Source: Candidatus Bathyarchaeota archaeon (GTDB lineage Archaea > Asgardarchaeota > Lokiarchaeia > Sigyniarchaeales > Sigyniarchaeaceae). Taken from it: DNA of 10,833 bases. Positions 6,431 to 10,833 of this stretch are shown here, in pieces (positions within the stretch are counted from its first letter, which is position 1; every line of letters starts with the position of its first letter). Under the pieces are notes generated by a model. That model made no database searches, was not told the DNA's origin, and worked only from the letters and a program-made list of their open reading frames with translations. Made by a program: the position numbers and the translations under genes. Where the stretch lies: positions 1 through 10,833 of the forward strand of contig WJJB01000224.1 in the NCBI GenBank assembly GCA_014729935.1. Reading direction: 5' to 3'.

Positions 6431-7213
6431 TTATTTGTCACCCTTGGTCGCGATCACGTGTTCCATCATGGTAAAAACCTGCTTCAAGACGAGAGGGACC
6501 AAGAATATCCACCATAGGAAAAGCCACCCTGGCATGCCAAGAAATACCGGGTCTTGATAAACATACAATCCAAACGTGACCATCAATCCTTCAAAAATGA
6601 ATGCGTATGGTAGGATGGCAATGACATTGAGCTCGTCCCTCGTTGGTTTTACCACAAGTAATCTCGCTCCTAGCAAGATACCATAGATTGCGGATGCAAC
6701 CCAAGCATCCATGTTGTAGGTCAGGTATATCGTAACACGCAAGATCACCAAGATGCAGATATCAAGCAGTAACTTTACCGATACCCAGCCCCGGAGGAAT
6801 TTACCATCCCTCTTAAACGGTACACCCTTAAACCATTTCACATTAAATACCTTCCTGAACAAGAGAAATACCTGCCCCCAGAAGAAAATGTTCCACAGCG
6901 GTAATAACCCGTTCAAGGAGGGAAGGATAGTAATTGAGGTATAATCATACACGCCCTTCAGCATGGACATCAAATCATTCCCACCACCCGCTATCACCCC
7001 GAACAAGAAAAAAATCCAATCCCCCTTCTTGTATATCGTGAAAAATCTCACTATCAAGTTGATCGTGAAAATAATGGTCAAGATGATCGTGAATAGCACG
7101 TCAGTTGCTGCTAAAGTGCCGAGAAATCCAACAGCAACGATAATGGGAACCAAGAAGCATGCCTCCCACGCCAGCGCTTGTTGGGGTGATTGCATGTCGC
7201 GCTTGATTTGCAC
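6431..7213 (-). CDS. Polytopic membrane protein of unknown function, first gene of radical SAM operon
   Basis: A 260-residue protein with seven or eight hydrophobic segments at roughly 17-36, 39-58, 65-80, 102-119, 145-164, 171-188, 196-218 and 229-247. It lacks a recognisable transporter or enzyme motif. Two parts look like copies of one unit: GVYDY (87-91) followed by PLW-x4-W (105-112) and R-K-V-F (120-123), and GLYVY (215-219) followed by PGW-x4-W (228-235) and K-Q-V-F (244-247). It vaguely recalls DUF2878-like membrane proteins, but this is not firm. The GTG start is supported by a perfect GGAGGT seven bases upstream; the next in-frame ATG is at 7195. The direct coupling to the radical SAM gene suggests it anchors, exports or presents the substrate of that enzyme, by inference only. 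Confidence 0.8.
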   Translation of the reverse strand: MQIKRDMQSPQQALAWEACFLVPIIVAVGFLGTLAATDVLFTIILTIIFTINLIVRFFTIYKKGDWIFFLFGVIAGGGNDLMSMLKGVYDYTSITILPSLNGLLPLWNIFFWGQVFLLFRKVFNVKWFKGVPFKRDGKFLRGWVSVKLLLDICILVILRVTIYLTYNMDAWVASAIYGILLGARLLVVKPTRDELNVIAILPYAFIFEGLMVTFGLYVYQDPVFLGMPGWLFLWWIFLVPLVLKQVFTMMEHVIATKGDK

Positions 7214-7220
7214 CTAAATG

Positions 7221-7226
7221 ACCTCC
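7221..7226 (-). promoter_or_regulatory. Strong Shine-Dalgarno for the membrane-protein gene
   Basis: GGAGGT on the minus strand, seven bases before the GTG at 7213. It decides the unusual GTG start over the internal ATG at 7195. Confidence 0.7.
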
Positions 7227-7453
7227 AAAGGCTTGTTTCCAAGATCAATTCGATGGATATATTCATAATCGTTTTGATTTTCTGTTAGATATTCATACTC
7301 AAGGTTCTTGCCTCTAGGCGTTAGTTGACTGAGCAACGAATTCAAATATACTGGTATTACTCAAGCATCTTGTTCATGTTCGCGAAGGTTTAAAAGTGAG
7401 CAATGCGGAATGACTATGTAGATTTAACAAACAAATGAAAAACTAAACTAGAA
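7227..7453. other. Divergent intergenic region between the two operons
   Basis: Non-coding stretch between the divergent membrane-protein/radical SAM and 2TM/PadR operons. It is AT-rich and carries a direct repeat of ATATTCATA (7259-7267 and 7289-7297, exactly 30 bases apart) and a TATA-like TTTAAAA at 7389-7395. No small reading frame with a ribosome site and no RNA gene could be recognised in it. Confidence 0.6.
7389..7395 (+). promoter_or_regulatory. Candidate TATA box of the 2TM-PadR operon
   Basis: TTTAAAA flanked by GG and GTG in the divergent spacer. With the usual spacing, transcription would begin near 7418, leaving a leader of about 45-55 bases before the 2TM start. Judged from composition and position only. 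Confidence 0.45.
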
Positions 7454-7466
7454 ATCCACCGTGGAT
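7454..7466 (+). repeat. Perfect palindrome over the 2TM start region, candidate operator
   Basis: ATCCAC-C-GTGGAT: six-base perfect arms around one central base, running into the first possible ATG (7465) and ending eight bases before the second (7474). It could be an operator for the PadR regulator encoded by the same operon, since PadR proteins are dimers that often repress their own operon. As RNA, a one-base loop is too tight for a full hairpin. No binding-site consensus supports it, so the role is inferred. Confidence 0.4.
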
Positions 7467-8007
7467 GATAACAATGGCTAAACAAGAAGATGAGAGGGAA
7501 CATGAATCGCCATTTTCTCAAGATGCATTGCGAGCAATTGCGAAAGAAAAAATCATGTGGCGCTTGGGAGTTCAAATCCATTTCTTGGCATTCCTACTCG
7601 TTAACGTGCTGTTAATCGTTATAAATTGGATATCCAATCAATGGATGATTCCTTGGTTCGTGTACCCGTTTTCAGGCTGGATTATTGGTTTTGGCGCGCA
7701 TTTAACGATATTTTTCATCTATTCCAAGGGAATAATCGGTGAAAACAAGAAGGCAATTATTCTCCATGTCGTGATATCCGTGCTATCTTCTCTTGCGCTT
7801 TTTAATATCAATTACTTCTCGAATTTCCACGTGATGTGGTTCATCTATCCCGTGATCGCGTTGTTAATTTCTGATATTGTCCATTTCATCGTGTACAAGT
7901 TCATCATCAAGCCAAGCGACACGGGAGAATCGAAATCATGGATGGAGCGCAAGATCGATGAAGAACTCCATAAAGCCAAGGAAAGGAAGATTGGAGGTCT
8001 TGAGTAG
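7465..8007 (+). CDS. Tandem 2TM-domain membrane protein, partner of PadR regulator
   Basis: A 180-residue protein with a charged cytosolic N-terminus (about 1-30), four hydrophobic helices (about 36-56, 66-86, 97-117, 124-147) and a charged C-terminal tail (about 150-180) rich in K and E. Each helix pair follows the same pattern: H39-x14-N54, WFVYP (64-68), x10-H79, and H101-x14-N116, WFIYP (125-129), x10-H140. This matches the 2TM domain (H, N, WF-YP, H), normally present once, here duplicated. The function of 2TM proteins is poorly known; they often sit beside transcription regulators. The ATG at 7474 (residue 4) is an equally plausible start. The stop TAG shares its G with the GTG of the PadR gene, so the two proteins are co-translated and probably act together, for example as a membrane sensor for the regulator. 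Confidence 0.85.
   Translation: MITMAKQEDEREHESPFSQDALRAIAKEKIMWRLGVQIHFLAFLLVNVLLIVINWISNQWMIPWFVYPFSGWIIGFGAHLTIFFIYSKGIIGENKKAIILHVVISVLSSLALFNINYFSNFHVMWFIYPVIALLISDIVHFIVYKFIIKPSDTGESKSWMERKIDEELHKAKERKIGGLE
7993..7998 (+). promoter_or_regulatory. Strong Shine-Dalgarno for the PadR gene
   Basis: GGAGGT inside the last codons of the 2TM gene, eight bases before the GTG at 8007. It supports a GTG start overlapping the upstream stop by one base, and translational coupling. Confidence 0.75.
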
Positions 8008-8612
8008 TGTTCTTTCTCGGGAAGAAATTGAGCCCCAAGGGATATTCAATCAAGTTATCCCCGTTGGAATTCATGATCTTGCTCCGGGGTTACCAATCTG
8101 AAAAGGTAGGCATCTCTGGATACGACCTCATCAATGAGCTTAATAAAGCAACAGTGGGTTTATGGACGGCGAAATCTGGAACCATCTATCCAATTCTCAC
8201 TCGAATGAAACAGAAAAACCTAATTGCTATCTTCGATGTCCGTTCGGAGCTGGGCCCCTCCAAAAAAGTCTACAAGGTAACTGATCTGGCTAAAGAAGTA
8301 ATCGAGGCCATGGTGGTGGATAATTTCAAGCCAGAATTGATTTTTTTCGAGAATTACTTGGATTTCGTGGTGAATACCTTGATGAAGATCTCTCATCGTA
8401 ATCCAGAATCTAAGGTGAATCTTGAAGAAGTTAAAACCGCATTGGGTTTATTTCAAGTTACCATTGAAAACATGCAGGAAATCCTTGAAAATGCCATTGT
8501 GGATCAAGAGAAAATAGAAAATGACGTGAGGGTGTGCATGAAATGCAATGGAGAAATTGATAACCTGGAAGCCAATTTTTGTCCAAATTGTGGCAATAAA
8601 TTGGACGAATGA
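8007..8612 (+). CDS. PadR-family transcriptional regulator with C-terminal zinc ribbon
   Basis: A 201-residue protein. Residues about 16-105 are a PadR winged helix: LSPLEFMILL, GISGYDLINEL, then WTAKSGTIYPILTRMKQKNLI, the recognition helix and wing, and YKVTDLAKEVIE. Residues about 106-172 are a helical segment, probably the dimerisation arm. The end carries CMKC (177-180) and CPNC (192-195), a C-x2-C-x11-C-x2-C zinc ribbon. PadR proteins bind DNA as dimers and are released by small ligands or by partner proteins. The added zinc ribbon is not part of the classic family and may contact a protein or nucleic acid. The GTG start overlaps the 2TM stop by one base and has a perfect ribosome site. 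Likely targets are its own operon and perhaps the divergent radical SAM operon; this is inference from layout. Confidence 0.9.
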   Translation: MFFLGKKLSPKGYSIKLSPLEFMILLRGYQSEKVGISGYDLINELNKATVGLWTAKSGTIYPILTRMKQKNLIAIFDVRSELGPSKKVYKVTDLAKEVIEAMVVDNFKPELIFFENYLDFVVNTLMKISHRNPESKVNLEEVKTALGLFQVTIENMQEILENAIVDQEKIENDVRVCMKCNGEIDNLEANFCPNCGNKLDE

Positions 8613-8666
8613 TGACATGCTATTTCCATGCGGTTCCAAAATAACAGGAAGAAGTGACATTGAATC

Positions 8667-9287
8667 ATGGAAATCATTCGCGTGGCAACGATTGGTGATA
8701 GTCTCACGCGCGGGGGCATGGAGGGAACCTATCAATCCTTCACGAGATCTTGGCTTTCTGAAAGAGGAATGCAAGTAATCGTGGAAAATCACGGTATCAG
8801 CGGCCAGCTCGTACACCAAATCACCTCGCGTATAGGCTCCGTGTTACATGCGGATATCATAGTTTTCATGGCCGGTACTAACGATGCTTGGCACTTTTCT
8901 GCAGTTTCAGGAGATATAGGGAATGAAATCGTCCATGAAATCGTGACCGGAATCGAAAAAGCCATTGCATGTGTAGAAAACGTGCCGGTAGATCATCCTC
9001 CCTGGTTAATCGTATGCACCATCCCCCCGGTGGCTGAAGTCCCCTCCCTTTCTCCCTCCGTGTTACTTAATATCGATCGGGCGAACAGGCAGATCGTAAC
9101 AACCTGTAAAACGAGGAATGTCAGGTTTTGTGATGTTAATCGAGCGATGCGTGAGCGCAAGAGCACATGGGCTTGCCGCTCGTTAGTTGGAGCCGATGGG
9201 ATTCACTTCACTTCAGAAGGAAACAAGGTTTGCGGTGTACAAATCGCACGATGCATTGCAACCATGATTGAAGGTAGCTTGGAATGA
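8667..9287 (+). CDS. SGNH/GDSL-family hydrolase
   Basis: A 206-residue protein of normal length for a stand-alone SGNH domain. The four family blocks are visible: GDSLT with nucleophile S12 (block I), NHGISGQ with G46 as oxyanion-hole residue (II), GTND with N72 (III), and DGIHFTSEG with D177 and H180 completing the catalytic triad (V). Enzymes of this fold are esterases, lipases, thioesterases or carbohydrate deacetylases, and sequence alone does not tell which. There is no signal peptide or membrane anchor, so it acts in the cytosol. It lies 54 bases after the PadR stop in the same direction and could be read through from that operon. The ribosome site before the ATG is weak. Confidence 0.88.
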   Translation: MEIIRVATIGDSLTRGGMEGTYQSFTRSWLSERGMQVIVENHGISGQLVHQITSRIGSVLHADIIVFMAGTNDAWHFSAVSGDIGNEIVHEIVTGIEKAIACVENVPVDHPPWLIVCTIPPVAEVPSLSPSVLLNIDRANRQIVTTCKTRNVRFCDVNRAMRERKSTWACRSLVGADGIHFTSEGNKVCGVQIARCIATMIEGSLE

Positions 9288-9386
9288 TGGTAAGTTCATG
9301 TTGCTTTGATTCATCACAGGAACCATACACGTGGCTGGCTCCCTGGGCAGCAAACCTTTTTTACACGCTCGAAATTATGTCCCCCC

Positions 9387-10139
9387 ATGACATTCACGCT
9401 AGTTCTCCTCAGGCATGGTGAATCCAAGTGGAACGAGAAACCATCCCGTTTCACCGGCTGGACGGATATCGACTTGAACGAAAAGGGAATTCGAGAAGGG
9501 CATCAAGCCGCCAAGGCCCTCACCGAAGGCGGATACACCTTCGATATTGCTTTTACGTCTGTATTGAAGCGTGCAATCAGGACCCTGTGGATAGTCCTGG
9601 ATGACATGGATCTCATGTGGATTCCAGTGCGCAGGCATTGGCGCCTAAACGAGAGGCATTATGGTGCACTGCAAGGGTTGGATAAGGCGGAAACTGCGAA
9701 AAAGGAAGGTGAGGAACAAGTACATGTATGGCGGCGCAGTTATGATATCCCACCACCCCCGCTGGATAAGGATGATGAACGATATCCCGGTAAGGAACGC
9801 AAATACGCGAATCTCGACAAGAAGGATATCCCGCTCCACGAGTGCTTGAAGGATACGGTCGAACGGTTCCTCCCCTACTGGCACGATACCATTGCACCCA
9901 TAGTTAAATCTGGCAAGCGCGTGCTCATCTCCGCCCATGGCAACTCATTGCGAGCATTGGTCAAATACCTAGACGATGTTCCAGATGATGAGATACCTTC
10001 CCTGAACATTCCAACAGGCATCCCGCTCGTTTATACACTTGATGATGACTTGAAACCCATTAAGAGTGAGTACCTCGGGGATCCGGAAGAAATCAAGAAA
10101 GCCATGAAATCGGTGGCAAACCAAGGTAAAGCCAAGTGA
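9387..10139 (+). CDS. gpmA: 2,3-bisphosphoglycerate-dependent phosphoglycerate mutase
   Basis: A 250-residue protein from the ATG at 9387, the same length as bacterial GpmA. It interconverts 3- and 2-phosphoglycerate in glycolysis and gluconeogenesis through a phosphohistidine. Signature elements are LVLLRHGESKWN (phospho-acceptor H10), RFTGWTDIDL, TSVLKRAIRTLW (R63), WRLNERHYGALQGLDKAETA (E89) and ISAHGNSLRALVKYL (second histidine H184), with the family's C-terminal tail complete. A longer frame opening with TTG at 9306 adds 27 residues unlike any mutase and is rejected. No Shine-Dalgarno precedes 9387, but the T-rich CTTTTTTA at 9356-9363 sits at TATA distance, so a leaderless mRNA is possible. 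Most archaea use the unrelated cofactor-independent mutase; this bacterial/eukaryotic type suggests transfer. Confidence 0.95.
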   Translation: MTFTLVLLRHGESKWNEKPSRFTGWTDIDLNEKGIREGHQAAKALTEGGYTFDIAFTSVLKRAIRTLWIVLDDMDLMWIPVRRHWRLNERHYGALQGLDKAETAKKEGEEQVHVWRRSYDIPPPPLDKDDERYPGKERKYANLDKKDIPLHECLKDTVERFLPYWHDTIAPIVKSGKRVLISAHGNSLRALVKYLDDVPDDEIPSLNIPTGIPLVYTLDDDLKPIKSEYLGDPEEIKKAMKSVANQGKAK

Positions 10140-10150
10140 ATTTCCAACTT

Positions 10151-10162
10151 CTTATTTTATCT
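10151..10162 (+). terminator. T-rich tract after gpmA, possible terminator
   Basis: CTTATTTTATCT lies 12-23 bases after the gpmA stop, in a pyrimidine-rich stretch starting at about 10141. A short stem follows (GAAGAA, 10174-10179, with TTCTTC, 10184-10189), but it has no T-run behind it. Weak evidence. Confidence 0.3.
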
Positions 10163-10274
10163 CACTTGAAAAGGAAGAACCCTTTCTTCTTGGTAGGGCG
10201 CGGTATTTCAATGGAAATCCATTATAACTGGACTAATTCAACCTTTTTCTTCATGCCACGAAGGTGCTTCATGG

Positions 10275-10472
10275 ATGCCATGTAAATGGTTCACTTGTTG
10301 TCCAATCAGGCGATATACTGAAGATGGGAAATTGGACGATCACTGGGTGGAAGATTATTGCTTGAAAGAAGGTGGTTTCAATCAGTGCGTCCGTTATGAA
10401 AAGGAGGAAAAAGGGATTTATCATCCGAACAACATGCTTCCCGATGGAACTATCGATGACACACTGCAGTGA
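10275..10472 (+). CDS. Small cysteine-rich protein, possible metal or Fe-S binder
   Basis: A 65-residue protein. Cysteines lie at 3, 8, 9, 29 and 38 (MPCKWFTCCPIRRY at the start, then DYC and QCVRYEKEEKG), followed by a YHPNNMLPDGT motif near the end. The pattern C...CPI+RYxxxGKLDxxWVExYC...CVRYxxEExGxxHPxxMLPDGT fits, from memory, a family of short archaeal proteins sometimes labelled uracil-DNA glycosylase. It is far too short to be one and lacks the glycosylase core. Four of the cysteines could hold zinc or an Fe-S cluster. The second of two nearby ATGs is used because the frame from 10271 stops at once; GAAGGTG lies about nine bases upstream. It is convergent with the acyl-CoA synthetase gene, 25 bases away. 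Function unknown. Confidence 0.75.
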   Translation: MPCKWFTCCPIRRYTEDGKLDDHWVEDYCLKEGGFNQCVRYEKEEKGIYHPNNMLPDGTIDDTLQ

Positions 10473-10497
10473 TTTTTAAAACCAGTATTTAATGGAT

Positions 10498-10833
10498 TCA
10501 CGGCTGGGAATCCAGGTATGCCTTATAGTCCAATGCGTGCTGGATTGCACGAACCAGAACGTCTATCCTGGTGAAGGTGGGTATCCCCTTTTTTGCTAAT
10601 CCCTCCATGAAGCGGATGCGAGATCCAAACCCGTCCAAGGATTCCGCCAAGAGGGGATCATTGAGATACATGGGAATGCTGCGATGTTCGGCATTAAACT
10701 TGTGGGCACGCGCGATCTTTCGAATCATCTCACGTTCGTATTGCTCTGGAGTCATGAAGAAATTGGCTGCAAAAACGGGAAATCGCATGGATTCCTTGAT
10801 ATACACGACGGCATCGATATTTTCGTCCATGCA
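10498..10833 (-). CDS. C-terminal end of an NDP-forming acyl-CoA synthetase, partial
   Basis: The frame is open to the window edge, leaving about 112 residues; the ATG at 10830 is probably internal because the frame continues upstream with a TGC codon. The fragment matches the end of the ADP-forming acetate/acyl-CoA synthetase alpha region: a strand with DAVVYI, a helix with MIRKIARA, a strand with RSIPMYLND, then FMEGLAKKGIPTFTRIDVLVRAIQHALDYKAYL. That last part corresponds to the 'L...GIPvf.s.e.AvrAL..l..Y' ending typical of these enzymes. They make ATP while converting acyl-CoA to the free acid and are a hallmark of archaeal fermentation. The catalytic histidine and the ATP-grasp part are not in the window, so the identification rests on one segment. 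Confidence 0.6.
   Translation of the reverse strand, partial: CMDENIDAVVYIKESMRFPVFAANFFMTPEQYEREMIRKIARAHKFNAEHRSIPMYLNDPLLAESLDGFGSRIRFMEGLAKKGIPTFTRIDVLVRAIQHALDYKAYLDSQP

Noticed and set aside
9306..9386. TTG start giving a 277-residue phosphoglycerate mutase
   Set aside because: The extra 27 residues are unlike the family; the ATG at 9387 gives exactly the usual 250 residues beginning just before the LLRHGE motif.
9399..9938. Minus-strand frames of 79-97 residues inside gpmA
   Set aside because: They are antisense to a strongly conserved gene and show low-complexity, shadow-like composition.
10172..10191. Short hairpin GAAGAA-CCCT-TTCTTC as an intrinsic terminator or small RNA
   Set aside because: The stem is AT-rich, no T-run follows, and archaea do not generally need hairpins to terminate; likely chance.
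1..10833. CRISPR array, insertion sequence, tRNA, rRNA, toxin-antitoxin or defence island
   Set aside because: No regularly spaced repeats, terminal inverted repeats, transposase motifs, tRNA-like cloverleaf or defence-gene motifs were found on either strand by reading.

Overview
The window looks like a piece of an archaeal chromosome, possibly from the Asgard group. The reasons are indirect: a soluble PAS histidine kinase with an archaeal-type FTHDMNNIL phospho-acceptor box, a PadR regulator ending in a zinc ribbon, the tail of an ADP-forming acyl-CoA synthetase, a RuBisCO-like protein, AT-rich TATA-like boxes about 25-35 bases before several starts, and T-runs rather than hairpin terminators. 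No rRNA, tRNA, CRISPR array, transposase or phage gene was seen, and no gene is taxonomically decisive.

Layout. Bases 1-385 hold the C-terminal end of a RuBisCO-family protein (+), ending at a T-run. A soluble two-PAS histidine kinase (484-2046, -) is divergent from an SprT-like zinc metalloprotease with an N-terminal barrel domain (2197-2811, +). The metalloprotease runs tail-to-tail into, and overlaps, an arginase/agmatinase-family ureohydrolase (2745-3647, -). That gene is divergent from a family 4 glycosidase (3768-5153, +), which converges at 14 bases on a radical SAM/SPASM-like protein (5168-6430, -). The radical SAM gene follows directly on a polytopic membrane protein (6431-7213, -), with stop and start codons abutting. 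A 251-base divergent promoter region leads to a second tight operon: a four-helix tandem 2TM-domain protein (7465-8007, +) and a PadR regulator with a zinc ribbon (8007-8612, +). Then come an SGNH hydrolase (8667-9287, +), a 2,3-bisphosphoglycerate-dependent phosphoglycerate mutase (9387-10139, +), a 65-residue cysteine-rich protein (10275-10472, +), and the C-terminus of an NDP-forming acyl-CoA synthetase (10498-10833, -).

How the genes fit together. Most are unrelated single genes, so this is largely ordinary chromosome. Two pairs are clear operons and are the best candidates for undescribed systems: (i) membrane protein plus radical SAM enzyme, with the enzyme's Shine-Dalgarno inside the membrane gene; (ii) tandem 2TM protein plus PadR-zinc-ribbon regulator, sharing one base at the stop/start junction and preceded by a perfect palindrome over the start region that could be the regulator's own operator. 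Other points of note are substitutions at usual active-site positions in the RuBisCO-like protein and in the ureohydrolase, and internal duplications in both membrane proteins. All family calls come from motif reading, not database searches.
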